DNA of 64,000 bases from Liopterus haemorrhoidalis (taxonomy: Eukaryota > Arthropoda > Insecta > Coleoptera > Dytiscidae), in contig OZ020611.1 in NCBI GenBank assembly GCA_963971575.1, forward strand, positions 179,244,071-179,308,070, read 5' to 3'. Both the position numbers and the translations under genes were made by a program. The first letter of the stretch is position 1. Each line of letters starts with the position of its first letter. The notes beneath the pieces were generated by a model. The model was not told the origin of the DNA, made no database searches, and was given only the letters and a program-made list of their open reading frames with translations. This document shows positions 44,161 to 55,310 of this stretch, piece by piece.

Positions 44161-45248
44161 CAGAGAGTCGGACCCGAATTTATTTCCTTCCGGTTTACCG
44201 TTACGTTCCAAGTAAATGTTTTTCGTTCCAGTTTCGGTTCTTTTAAAAATTTCGGTTCAGTTCCGGTTCGAATAACAATTTAAAATCGAGTCTAACATCA
44301 AATATCTACCGGTATTAATTTTGGTTTAATTTTATTTACCAAATTCCCTTCTTATTCTTGTTTTTCAATTAGAAAATTGAAAAGAAATAGAACTTTCTTA
44401 AAAATTTTATTGTCAAAAACGAAAACAAAATAAAATTTAGGAACATAAAAATGAAAACAAAACATATTGCACGTAAATAAAATAAAATTCTAACAAATTA
44501 GAAGGAAATTACAAAAATAATTAGTTAGGTACAGGGCCGGATTAAGGGAGTGTCAATTGCCTGGGGCGCCAGATGCAAGGAGTGCTGAAAATTTTGTTTG
44601 AATACTTTTTACTCAACAAATTTTTTTGACAGCAATGAATAATTTAATTTTCAGCGCCCCTAAAATTTTTTGTTCAGCTGGCTAGTAACTTCAACTTAAT
44701 TTTTGCGTACTTATGCAAATCTGGGGGCGCCATATAAAGATTTTGCCAGGCCACCGAAATACTTTAATCCGACCCTAATCACACACAGTTCATATAATCA
44801 CAATTATAGAGAAGAAAAACGTTAATAAATAATATCAACTTTTCTCTTACAAAAATAATAAACAACAGTTTGCATAATCGCAATATTATAAACAAGAAAA
44901 CGGAATAATAAACCTTTTTCTAACAAAAAATAAATAAAATAAAAATTAATCACAGTTCATTCAGTTGTAAAAATAATATTTGAAATGAAAATAAAATTAA
45001 AATCCATGTTTAATCGACTCATTAATATGTTCTTCAAATTTGCTTTTGGTAGATTCATTCTTTTATTAGTTAATATAAGTTTTAGTAGTAAGAAAGCAAT
45101 TAAATAATTATTGAATGAAAAAAAAATCCGTTAATAACATTCCGTTCCGGTTTCGGCTTTTAATTTGAGCAATTTTACATCCCTTTGACGGTTCCGGTTC
45201 TGTTAAAAATTGCTGTTAATTTCGGTCCGGTTCCGGTTCGACTCTCTG
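44161..45248. mobile_element. hAT-type element with 8-bp target duplication, containing a smaller MITE
   Basis: The ends CAGAGAGTCGGACC and GGTTCGACTCTCTG are inverted. The flanks GTTTTAGG (44153-44160) and GTTTTAAG (45249-45256) match at 7 of 8. The subterminal DNA on both sides is a degenerate array of GGTTCCGGTT/CGGTTC motifs. At about 44531-44778 a second element with CAGGGCCGGATTAAGG ends is nested. Confidence 0.75.
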
Positions 45249-45721
45249 GTTTTAAGCGGTTCGCTCCTCAGAACTGGCACGGACCGGGAAAATCCGACTG
45301 TCTTGATCCGGATTGATTTTTTTATATTTTATATTAGCGTGCCCTTATGTAAAGATGTTGAGAACTAATATAAGCCTTAAGATACCGGCGACATCCAGTT
45401 GGAAGTTACGCTTGTAAAAACGGTGCAAGCGACGAAGGCAAAGGCAAGGTAAACACCACAGATTACAAGCATCTCGTACAATAACAACTTCAAACAAAAT
45501 TAGTAACAATCTTCAGTAAAACCTGGTTAAAGTGACCGTCGAAGGGACCAACTCAAAGCGATCATCTTAGGCAGAAAGAGGACAAGAGGTATTAACATTG
45601 GTCTCAAGATGGCACCTATAATTAAATTTTTTATTTTACTATTCAATGACATTTTTTTACAGTTTAAAATATCCTAAAGACGCTAAAAACCCTGAAGTTG
45701 AAGCGTCAATAAATAATGTAT

Positions 45722-45988
45722 ATCCTATAAGCTGTTCGCTTTTGTAAGAACAAACTAAGATGACATTTTGTTTTCAATAGTTTGCACCTTTGAAACTGTA
45801 TGTCAAGTTGGTATTAAAAAATTTAAAAAAATGCCACTTTCTTAATTATCACAACCAATAAATCTAAAGTCGGTTTTACACCGTAAGGAATATTTTTAAT
45901 TGACATTTAAAGTCCGTATTACACTATAAAAGTAACCAAACTAACTAAATCTGGTTTGTCCTTACAAAAGTGAACAGCATATATTAGA
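45722..45988. mobile_element. MITE family with GTTCACTTTTGTAAG ends, third copy (inverted)
   Basis: The left end AAGCTGTTCGCTTTTGTAAG and right end CTTACAAAAGTGAACAGCAT are inverted. The interior matches the reverse complement of the copies at 5703 and 24758 (AAGGAATATTTTTAATTGAC near 45888). Confidence 0.75.
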
Positions 45989-46460
45989 TTAAAATTCGCT
46001 GCAAAATATTTTGTATAAATTGTTAATAATTTTATTTCATATTGGTAGTTTTATATAAGAAAACTACGGTTTTGCCATGTCCAATGCGTGCATCCAGGCG
46101 GGCTTACGGGCTTGAGCTCCTTTTAAACAATTAAATTACACGAGTTTCTAAGGCAAACGTTTTTCGTGCAGTTGACTGATTGTATTATATACTTAACTCT
46201 TTCAAAACAAAATTCTGGCTTCTAAGCCTTCCTCAAAAAACAATTCTGGATGCGCGTCTACCCCGACCTTAAACAGACAATACATAGTAGGGCGTGTGCG
46301 TATAGTTGAAACGTATTTTATTAATATTTTCTTATATTAATAATAAATAAAAAAATACTGCGAGCCCATTGTTAAAATTTTCACAGCTCGCTATTGGTTA
46401 AAGTTTTTAGAAAAGTCAAGTTTTCAAACATTGAAATTATAATTAATAAAACCAGAGATC

Positions 46461-46832
46461 TTAAGGCCTTATCACACTAGAGTTATTATTCAAGTCTAAA
46501 CTTGGAAAATTGAAGTCTTTGCATTCGAATCGAAGTCTTATGTATGTGATAGCATGACAAAAAACCTAGGTTTTTAAGGCTGAGCAAATACATCGAGATA
46601 CATTTCCCCTGTCTCTAGAAGACAGACGAAATCCAAGTCGTTAAATGCGCGTGCGTGTCCTCGCTCTCTCAGTCAGTTCAAGTGAGATGGGTCTATTGTT
46701 AACGTTATGTACGCAGACGCAAGTTACTTATCCCTGTTTCCCGTGTGATAGCAGAAGACGTGAAGACTTGAATCCTCGAAAAAGACTTACAAAATAAAAC
46801 TTGGATAGCGTTCTAGTGTGATACGCCCTTTA
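46461..46832. mobile_element. MITE with TTATCACACTAGA ends
   Basis: The left AAGGCCTTATCACACTAGAG and right TTCTAGTGTGATACGCCCTT are inverted with a few mismatches. CAAGTCTAAACTTGG is near the left end and AAAACTTGGATAG near the right. No coding capacity. Confidence 0.6.
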
Positions 46833-47129
46833 GGCTGTGTGTAGGACATAAGCGCCGTATACAGCAATAGCAACTTAATATTTTTTAGATCACCAACTGA
46901 CCTATTAAAATCACTGAAAATAATGAATAAACCATATCTGAAAATACAAACAGTTTATATAGTTTTAATTGTTAGTACTACACTTTTTAAAATAAATGTC
47001 ATGCCATATTTTAGTGTATACTTTATCCAACAACTTGAATGTACTACGGGAGAGTCTAGAAATTTAAGATCTCTAATTGACTGAAAAGTGAGGAAAGTTT
47101 ACACTATGCAAAAATAAGTTACTTTGCTT

Positions 47130-47298
47130 TAAGTGGAACTAGATTTTCAAATCTAGTAACTTTAACCGGTTGATTAAAACTTTTGATTATTTTGTTCAGC
47201 AAAAGCCTACTTCAATATATAAAAAATTAGCTAGTAGCAACTTAAGAAAATTTAAATTCTATTAAGTTCCACTTAAAGGTTTGGAATAGCCTATAGCA
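47130..47298. mobile_element. Diverged short relative of the CAGnCTnTTCCAA MITE family
   Basis: It contains AGTGGAACTAGATTTTCAAA (like the AGTTCCGC..CTAG end text of the copies at 23680 and 24112) and ends GGTTTGGAATAGCCTATA, as at the end of the copy at 6167-7124. The left end is not clear. Confidence 0.45.
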
Positions 47299-47404
47299 GC
47301 ATCTCTACCTAAAAATATACAAAGCGTTCACCACACGTTTAGTCGTTATTTCTTTTTTTTTTTTTTAAATGTCCTTTGCTGCTTCGAAAATTACCCATAA
47401 TAAT

Positions 47405-47470
47405 TTTTATTTTTGGGATTCGAACCTGAGACCTTAGCAAAGCAGAGCACATGTGTTACCACTACGCTTC
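47405..47470 (-). repeat. tRNA-like sequence (probable SINE head)
   Basis: On the - strand GCGTAGTGGTAACACATGTG (A-box-like) is followed by CTCAGGTTCGAATCCCAAAA (B-box) at tRNA-like spacing. Acceptor pairing is poor. Confidence 0.45.
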
Positions 47471-47657
47471 GCAGATCGGCTAAATTTTTTTAAATTCGTT
47501 ATTTGGTGGTTAAACAGTGGTGGCTTTTGCTTTGGTTGCAGACCTGCGAAACACCGAAAAATGACAACGAAAAAAATTTTTTTTTATAATTATGCAACAT
47601 ATTCGTTGTAATATGTAATTTGCCAAAAACACCGAGCGCATTCTCTTAAATTCTTAC

Positions 47658-48173
47658 CGTAATATATGGTAGACATGATTCAAACAGAGAAGAATATACG
47701 ACCGTTACAAAATTGCGCAAACAAGATAACGCCAGTGGCGGAAACAAATAAAATATGTTTAAACCAACTAGGACAAAATATTATTAAATTAAATAATACT
47801 TTTTATTGAATTACTTAGGGAACGATTTAAAAGCTACATATTAAAATATAAATGAAAAAATATAAATAAAATGCTGTCTAATATAAATATGTCAGTCATA
47901 AATTGCAGAAGGCAAATTACAAATTTTTCTGCTTACGTCTTTCATTATTAAATAAATCGTACTAAAAAATACGATTTTGGATTAAAAGATGTATTCTAAT
48001 AAAATAGATATTTTATATAAACACATTGAAAGCTCCTAACTCATACAAGACTTCGGCTATGAATGGCTATGAGTTCCAACATTCTAACACCCGTAAATTA
48101 AACCCGTCCAGACGAAAAATGATGTCTGCACACTTTTATTGGTGTCCTCATCTCTGTTTGAATCAAATCTAAC
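47658..48173. mobile_element. DNA-transposon derivative with GTAGA..GATTCAAACAGAG ends (copy 1, 516 bp)
   Basis: The left end GGTAGACATGATTCAAACAG is inverse to CTGTTTGAATCAAATCTAAC at the right. The interior (CGACCGTTACAAAATTGCGC, ATAAATATGTCAGTCATAAA) is shared with the copy at 62973-63821. No target duplication identified. Confidence 0.75.
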
Positions 48174-49689
48174 GGGCTGGTTTACATTTAGAACAGTGGC
48201 GGCGACAGCTCTTAAAATCTGGAGGGGCCAGGAAATATTTGAGTAAAATCGGGGGGGGGGCATCATTTTGTATAGAGGCAAGCCTGTAGTTGCAACCGTT
48301 AAATAGTTTGTACTTACTATTTTTTCGCTAAGCAAGGGCACGGACGAGAGTTCAATTCCTGCTTACGTCAAATAATTTGTGTAAAAATATTCATACAAAT
48401 TATAGGTTCTGCTTAGCCGTTCGCAACTGGCTTTCAATTGTAGGTGCCTTTCTGTGTACGCTAAAAAATAAACGTAATACTGACCATATTACTCCTGATT
48501 GTGCATAGATGGCAAACATGGTCATGAAACCTGGAAACAGGAGGCCTAGGTTCAACTCGAGGTGTCGCGCCAATGATGATCATCTTTTATGGACAGGTCA
48601 AAATAAAAATGGTGACCTAAACAAAATGTCCTTACTTGCGCACGTATTTTTCTCCAAGCATTTCGGGGGGGGGGGGGGATGCCCCGCTTGCGCTGTCACT
48701 GATTCAGAATGCAAACATGCTCCTTACAGAGAACATCTACGCATTAGCGAGCCGCCAACCCACTTTAAGACTGTTCCCATAATAAGGCAGCATATGGCAC
48801 GTCGATTGCAAACTTATTAACCCATTACCGTCTTAGCGTGACAATATGCGTTAAGAGCGTTTTTTTTTCCGTAAAAATTCGTTCTTAGCTATGTTTTATA
48901 ACGGCGTCTTTTTTAGTTTAGATCTTCCACCGATAGTGCTGAAATAAAAAGACTTTGAAGACCTACTCCGAATTTGAACATAAAACAATCCGTCTCAAGT
49001 AAAAACCGAAACTTTAATAGAACAATTAATTCTACCAATAAGGTAGAATGTTTGCCAGTCTGAAAGTTAGTTCATTTTCATGTCAATATAAGTACTCTTG
49101 TACAAAAATAAATTTTTATCCAGAAATCATGTATACTATACATGATTACGTTAAAAGTTACTATACATTGTATAGTAACTTTTAACGTATTAATATAACC
49201 TACCTAACTAGTACCTATAAAAGTTGAAACCCCACATTTTTACAACACAAGCCGGTACAGGTAATAATTATTTTATTTCTAGAAAAAAATAAATAAAACA
49301 GTTCCTGTTTTTTTTTCGTCATGCTTCACATTTGACGTTTATTTAAATTTTGTCGGGCACATAATTTCACATTTTCCCTGTATAAATCGGCGTCGTAGCT
49401 TGTGTATTCAAGTCGTTGGACACAGTATAAATTATTTAGTGAACTGAATGTTAGATTTTTTTATGTTTTAAAAGTAAATTATAGTCTTGTTATTGTTTTT
49501 ATGTATAAATATATTTGCTTTTTATTATCAATTTACTTTTATAATGGTTACAATAATCATGTACATGTTCTGTGTAATCAAATACAATAAAAATACTTTT
49601 AAAATATTAGTCATACTTTTATTTATTTTCTGTGCAAAATGAACAAATTAAAGATTTTACATATGAGCATAAGGATAAAAAAAAATATT
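48174..49689. other. Repeat-rich, no gene recognised
   Basis: It contains AACAGTGGCGGCGACAGCTC, a G13 run at 48665-48677 and tRNA B-box-like segments (AGTTCAATTCC near 48350, GGTTCAACTC near 48550). Similar text (GCGGCACTAGCTCTTAAAAT, GGAGGGGGGGGG) recurs at 53855-54475, so both are copies of one diverged repeat. The 103-codon open frame at 48509-48820 spans repeat sequence and is not supported as a gene. Confidence 0.5.
49125..49189. repeat. Two adjacent perfect palindromes
   Basis: The first (49125-49147) has 11-bp arms around a single C: AATCATGTATA / TATACATGATT. The second (49147-49189) has 21-bp arms around a single T: ACGTTAAAAGTTACTATACA / TGTATAGTAACTTTTAACGT, plus one outer T-A pair. 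They abut and share one base. Both contain TATAC/GTATA at their centres. Confidence 0.95.
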
Positions 49690-49691
49690 AA

Positions 49692-50233
49692 ATAATATAA
49701 TGTTCCGTAACTGCACACCTAACTACCGCGGTCGCTGTTACGGTAAAGTCGTGGTAAGTTGTGGTTACCTGAAAACGCGTTTTTGTTACGGAACGGTTGT
49801 CACACCTCACAGTTGATAAAGAACATATGATTTTTCCCTATCTTATTTTTCACGACAACGATTATTAAAAATCAGTTACTTACACTCATTCTTACTGTTT
49901 TAATTATAGACTATAGTAAAGTAATATTATAATTTACTACTTGCACTATAAAGAAACGATTAATTCCCTCCATTTAACTCTCACCTTATAGTAATTGTTC
50001 TGAAATTCCCGCCTTTTGTAGTTTACATTAGATTTGAAGTTTGTAGAGGGTGGAAATAACCCCACTAACCGCGATATTTCCACGGTTAGTTTGGTTACAA
50101 AAAAGTAACCAAAATTTTCAGTAACCGCGTTCCGAAACCTAACAATTTTCTTGAAAAGGTTAATGTCGTACACTTTCAGAACGGGAAACTTCAACCGCGG
50201 TTACTTTTGTCGAGTAATGGAACATTGTATAAG
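49692..50233. mobile_element. Probable MITE with ATGTTCCGTAAC ends
   Basis: The left AATGTTCCGTAACTGCACAC (with ACTACCGCGGT inside) and the right CCGCGGTTACTTTTGTCGAG followed by TAATGGAACATT are inverted with several mismatches. TTACGGAACGG and TAGTTTGGTTAC motifs repeat inside. Confidence 0.5.
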
Positions 50234-50978
50234 TTATATATTTTGTATCTGCATATATAATATACAGCGAGATATGGCATTTTGTTTGAAGGTTTATCCG
50301 GCAACGAGTTTGGTCTGTCAGAAAATATTCAAAGTTTAACTCGACAACCAAATCAGCGGTTGATCTGAAAATGGATATTCAAGTTTATCTTTTTCCTGTG
50401 AATCAGAAAAACGCTTGCTGAACATCTAAAAAATATTGCCCTTTGCAGGATAAGGGACACAAAAAAGCATTATTTTCATTATTTTCAAAACGAACGATCA
50501 AGGAACCTTGCTGTTTGGTGTCCTTATTAAAGATATTTGTTAGTGTGTTGTTAAATTATCAACTTGATTGCGCAATTGGATCAAAGTTATTAAAACTGAC
50601 CTAGGTTCAACTGTAAATATCAGGATTTTCAGTACCAATGGAAAAAGCAGATTTGAGAGATTATTATGCAATGGTGCAATATTAATGCGGACACCGTTAT
50701 TTTGGACGTTTGTCATTGCTGATAGTACTAGGCTAGAATAGTACAATTGTTGCCGTAGCAAGCCTCGCCGTTATAAGTCACTTCACGCGTCACTCTCGAG
50801 TTTTACCTGTTATATTGTACACCGCTAGGTTCCGTGAGATTTCAGCAATTTCTTGATAACCGCGAATCTAAATAATTCGCGATACAATAATATTTATCAA
50901 TATTCTTAGTTTTTAATCAATCCCAACCAATCACAAACAACCCTAGAGTCATAAACCACATTCCGTCACCAAAAATCA

Positions 50979-50989
50979 TATAAAAAAAG
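50979..50989 (+). promoter_or_regulatory. TATA box of the putative LTR
   Basis: ATATAAAAAAAGG with a possible initiator (ACACAGTT near 51008-51015) about 30 bases downstream. The hairpin array would start about 90 bases into the transcript. Confidence 0.4.
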
Positions 50990-51101
50990 GGTCATTTTTA
51001 CAATTATACACAGTTCAAATTCAGCCTTCGACCATCAAAATACTCTCTACGAAATAAATATATCTCCGTTAAAAACAAATCCAAAATATTAAGTTCGCTT
51101 T

Positions 51102-51652
51102 ATTGAAAAACACACGCTTTCTGTTGTGTGTTTTTCAATCATAACTTCGCACTGAAATCACGCTTTCTGCGGTGGTTTTCAGCCGTCAGTTCCACTGCGA
51201 AACCCACGCTTTCTGTTGTGCGTTTCGTCAGTGGTTCTCAACCTTCGCATCAGTTCCATTGCGAAACATACGCTTTCTGCTGTGTGTTTCGTCAGTGGTT
51301 CTCAACCGTCGCGTCACCACGAAACCCACGCTTTCTGCGGTGTGTTTCGTCGGTGGTTTTCAACCGCGCCGGCATCGCGAAACACACGCTTTCTGCTGTG
51401 TGTTTCGCCGGTGGTTTTCAACCATCCCGTCAGTTCCACTGCGAAACCCACGCTTTCTGTTGTGCGTTTCGACAGTGGTTCTCAACCCCCGCATCAGTTC
51501 CATTGCGAAACATACGCTTTCTGCTGTGTGTTTCGTCAGTGGTTCTCAACCGTCGCGTCACCACGAAACCCACGCTTTCTGCGGTGTGTTTCGTCGGTGG
51601 TTTTCAACCGCGCCGGCATCGCGAAACACACGCTTTCTGCTGTGTGTTTCGC
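51102..51652 (+). repeat. Array of ten stem-loops with an invariant loop (GCTTTCTGNN)
   Basis: Loops start at 51116, 51162, 51208, 51272, 51330, 51388, 51452, 51516, 51574 and 51632. Every loop is GCTTTCTG plus TT, CT or CG. Unit 1 has perfect 14-bp arms (ATTGAAAAACACAC / GTGTGTTTTTCAAT). Units 6 and 10 have perfect 11-bp arms (GCGAAACACAC / GTGTGTTTCGC). Units 4 and 8 have one G-T wobble and units 3, 5, 7 and 9 one mismatch. Unit 2 pairs with a bulge. Units 3-6 are repeated as 7-10 with a 244-bp period. Open frames in all three forward frames here (51128-52020) are a by-product, because 244 is not a multiple of 3. Confidence 0.9.
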
Positions 51653-51884
51653 CGGTGGTTTTCAACCATCCCACCATCGCGGAACCCACGCTCGTTGCTC
51701 TGCGTGCAACCGGTGCGTATCATTCACCACGTACCGCAACTAATCGCGCGCTTACATTCCGCCGCCCCCAAACATCGCCGCCGCCGCCTAGTAACATCAC
51801 GGCTGAACACTGGCGCGTAAACAGGGCAAGAAAGCCTACGCGCGGTACGTTGCGAGAGCCACCTACGGACACCGCCTCCGACTG

Positions 51885-52610
51885 GTGGAGACTTCAACAC
51901 CGTACGTCGCCGTCCCCCGGTCTGTACAACTCCATCTGTATCGTACCAACGACCCCAGGGCACGTCTCTTCGCGCCGCCGCCGACACCGAAGCAACCAAC
52001 ACCACCACCAGAGCCGCTGACGGCACTTCCTGAAGTCCGCCGCCCCTCAGCCGCCCCCAGCAACAAAAGTCACACGCGTGACACAGTCTCACGACGCGCT
52101 GCTCGTAAGACCACCGCCGACATCAGCCGACCGCCCCCAGGACCGTTGACTGCTGCCGCCCCCACTCGCAAAAGCCGTATTCGGGCTCGATTCACTGAGC
52201 TTTTCGGTCCCGATACGCCACCGTCAACCCCCTCAACATCACGCCGCCCCTCTATATTTTCACCGCCCCCAACTCCCGGAAAATCAACAGAAGGACAGGA
52301 ACAACCTAGAAACTCGCACGCTACACCGCCCTATTCTCCATTAGCGTTTCATTACACCAAAACAAACACGTACTCGCCGACTGAGAAGACCCTACAAGAT
52401 CTGCGCCGTCAGATCATTTTATTATTGGGAGAGACTATAACAAATACTCCGCTCTCGACTCCGACGCGCACTATCGCCACACCGACGACAGCGTGGCCAT
52501 CTCCCCCAATTTATAAACCTCTCCTAACACATTCCTCTTCTTCCTGTCCGCTTCAGAGTCCACACCCCGAGATTCCTCCTCGCTTCACGAGGAGACATCT
52601 GGACTTCTGA
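51885..52610 (+). other. Proline/threonine-rich open frame inside the putative LTR (241 codons, no ATG start)
   Basis: An open frame that is GC-rich compared with the rest of the window and rich in Pro, Thr, Ser and Arg (for example PPPTPKQPTPPPEP, then SPTEKTLQDLRRQIILLLGE). The apparent first codon is GTG, so translation would need an upstream or unusual start. The upstream hairpin region is also open in this direction. No domain is recognised. It could be a degenerate gag-like or leader ORF of the retroelement, or simply GC-rich non-coding LTR sequence. Confidence 0.3.
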
Positions 52611-52764
52611 AAGCTCCAGCGTAAACCATATATATATATTTGTATTGTTGTCTTGTCTGATATTTTCCATTGTTGTGTCTCATTATGTTTGTTCAATTCT
52701 TGTATTTGTTTTATTTCCGCCTGTTTAACTGTGATCGTAAATGTCTTGTAAATTTCCTGTTGTT

Positions 52765-52770
52765 AATAAA
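52765..52770 (+). terminator. Polyadenylation signal of the putative LTR
   Basis: AATAAA in TTGTTAATAAATAATTAAC, about 200 bases before the proposed LTR end. Confidence 0.4.
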
Positions 52771-53895
52771 TAATTAACTTTCATTGCTCTTTCATTTATG
52801 AAATCATCATCATCATCTCCCATCACTACTTTCATTTTCAGAGACGCTTTAGTTACGTCGCGGCTCTTCAAGCCGAGTATAGGCCGAACGACCCCGCTCC
52901 TGAGCTAGTTCGTGGTCAGTGTGAGGTTGGGACCTAAGGATCTCTTCCGAGGGCCCCTTCCGCAACACAATATAATGATTATTAGTATCAAAAAGATATA
53001 ATACTTTCTGAGTTATATAAAATATTTTAAACTGCTCAACGATCTGTTTCCGTCTTCAGCGATCACGAGAAGTGATGATTTTTTCTTTCTCTTCTGTTAC
53101 GACATAAAAAACGGTTAAAAATCCTATTAAAATATACGCGATTAGAGTTCATTAGCATACTGATACCAGTTTGTAAAACAACAATATTAAAATAAATCAC
53201 ATTAAAGGAAGGACCCCCCTTAAAGTCGCTTCTTGTATTCCTTGTATTTTGAAAGTGAGGACCTTTTTTTTTGCTCCTCACTTGAATCTGGGAGGTGGTA
53301 GGGACCTTTTTTTTGTTCTTCACTTGGATTTGGGAGGTGATCACTTGTATTATATAAGGTAATTTTTTTTTATGAGGGTGTCTAAAAAATCTCGCCCGGA
53401 GCGCCAGACTTGCTAAGGCCGGCTCTGAGTAAGAGTCTACAACTATAACATATTTTTTCCCTTAATTTCAATGATGTGAATAACTTACGATTTCTCAAGG
53501 TTAATTTCCAATACTTTAAGACTTTAAAAAAATGAACATTTTATTTCAATAATATAAAGACAGGAGAAAAATTTAAATTGATATTAATAAAATAAAAATA
53601 GTCAGTGATATTTTTACAGCGCCACTAGAGTAATAAAAGAGTTGGCTAAAGAAAGTTTAAAATCTTTTATTATTTTCAATAAAAAAGTTGTGAAAAATTA
53701 TATTTGGTGAATTTTAGTTTTTTATTTATATCTAGTGTGCTTATAACAAAGTGCCTTTTAAATGCACTGGTTATAGTGAAAATTTGGCCTAATTTCACCG
53801 AAGTTACAGAACAATTATACAAAGTCTGGGTTAATTCTTGTCATCAGTCCAGTAGCGGCACTAGCTCTTAAAATCTGGATCCTCACTTCTAAACT

Positions 53896-54275
53896 AGAGT
53901 ACGTTCATCTTAACTTCATCACAGGGTATCATAAATTACGTCACCAATTCTGCGCGAGAAAACAGCTGATCACATTGACGTACATTAGGGTTTTAAACAA
54001 ATGTTGTGGAAACCAAACACACAAAATCATGTATTTCAAATACATTTTTATTCATTTTAGTACACGGTATACCTTGAAACGTACGAGAAATAAATAATAA
54101 TAACGGAAATAAACAAACAACATCTCACAATACGCGTAGTTAAACACAAATCAAAGTAAGTGACGCCACTGAATTGTGTTAAGCTAACTGTTGGTAATGT
54201 AATGGACGAAATTTGGTTTCTGCGCAAGGGACTGGGAATATCAGCCTGTGATGAAGTTAACTTGAACGTACTCTA
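53896..54275. mobile_element. TA-target MITE with AGAGTACGTTCA ends (copy 2 of the 21578-22334 family)
   Basis: The left TAGAGTACGTTCATCTTAAC and right GTTAACTTGAACGTACTCTA are inverted. The interior shares CAGCTGATCACATTGACGTA and AAATTTGGTTTCTGCGCAA with the longer copy. The ORF fragment seen there is largely deleted here. Confidence 0.8.
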
Positions 54276-55310
54276 CAAATGATGATCTACAAAAAAAGTC
54301 CTGATTTCTAAAACAAGTGATGACCTATAAATAAAAGGTCCTCATTTCTAAAATACAAGTGCTGACCAAAAAAACAAAGGTCCTCATTTCTAAAATATAA
54401 GTGATAAGCTTAAAAAACAGATCCTTGTTGCGCACACATTGTTTTCCAAGCATTTCTGGGAGGGGGGGGGTATCCGTTGACCATGACGATATACCCCAGG
54501 GTCGGTCATCTACATAATAGGGCCTGGGTGCAAGTCATTTTGGCCCAGATTTTTAAAAAAGCATATCGGGATTTTAGTAAAATAGACTAAAAAATATTAT
54601 GTTCTAAATACATTTTATTAAATACATCCATTATACGTGTTAATATCCAATATCATATTAAATGAAACATTTTTATTACAAAAAATAACATAAAACAAAA
54701 AGGTGTAATTCTCTGAAATATTTTTCTTTTCCTGTTGCATTTTTCAAAATACTTTACCCCTGCCAGTACGTTATTATTTTTTAAAATTCGCGTAACTTTG
54801 TAAGACTCTTCGGGTTTGACCCAGACACAGGTTTCAGTTTTGATTATTATTTTTCCAATACTGTTAGTATTTTATTCAAATAACTCTCTAAATTATTATC
54901 CCCGCTCTTTAAGTGAATTTTTGAATTAATGCCCCACGCTTCTCGAATTTTCTAAATTTCTGTCTCCCGTTTGTAAGATAATTGGAACGTGGGCTATAAT
55001 TTCACGAACGCAAACGTCTTAGGGGCCGTCGCAAAGACATGTTTGAAAATATAATTGGGACACTGTTTTCCTTTTTAGGGGTTGGTAGATACGACAAAAA
55101 AAAAAAACACATCGGTAGTCATTTGTCTGCCTGTCGATCTGTTTATTCGGTAAAATTGTATCTGCCATACCTTTCAGAAGTTTTTCTGTTACCGTATTTT
55201 TCGTACCATAAGACGCATCAAACGATAAGGCGCACGACATCAGTCCATTACAAAAGACAAAAAACAAGGACAAAGTTTTCTTCAAAAACAGATCTTAGAA
55301 GAAAAATTAA
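54276..55310. other. No gene recognised
   Basis: It contains a run of short related lines (GGTCCTCATTTCTAAAA repeated three times at 54290-54400), a G-rich run near 54463 and, at 55070-55170, a stretch resembling 3450-3570. No coding exon. Confidence 0.45.

Larger units (their letters stand above)
50816..52969 (+). mobile_element. Probable solo LTR of an LTR retrotransposon (2154 bp)
   Basis: It starts TGTACACCGC and ends CGCAACACA (TG...CA) and is flanked by the 4-bp direct repeat ATAT (50812-50815 and 52970-52973). Inside are a TATA box near 50979, an AATAAA at 52765-52770 and a U5-like GC-rich tail. No primer-binding site, gag or pol flanks it, so it is read as a solo LTR. The implied transcribed region between start site and poly(A) signal is unusually long (about 1.75 kb) and carries the hairpin array and a Pro-rich open frame. 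The 4-bp repeat is AT-only and could be chance, so the boundary call is an inference. Confidence 0.5.

Noticed and set aside
44017..44211. 64-codon - strand open frame as a gene
   Set aside because: It crosses the hAT insertion boundary at 44161, so the frame is partly transposon sequence.
48509..48820. 103-codon open frame as a gene
   Set aside because: It runs across a repeat and a G13 homopolymer, and similar text occurs in the repeat at 53855-54475.
51102..51652. CRISPR-like array
   Set aside because: The repeats are stem-loops of differing sequence, the intervening segments are also repeated rather than unique, and the context is an insect genome.
51128..52020. Overlapping open frames of 230, 282 and 175 codons in three frames as separate genes
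   Set aside because: They are the same tandem hairpin repeat read in three frames. The 244-bp period moves the frame by one each time, and the peptides are shifted copies of each other.
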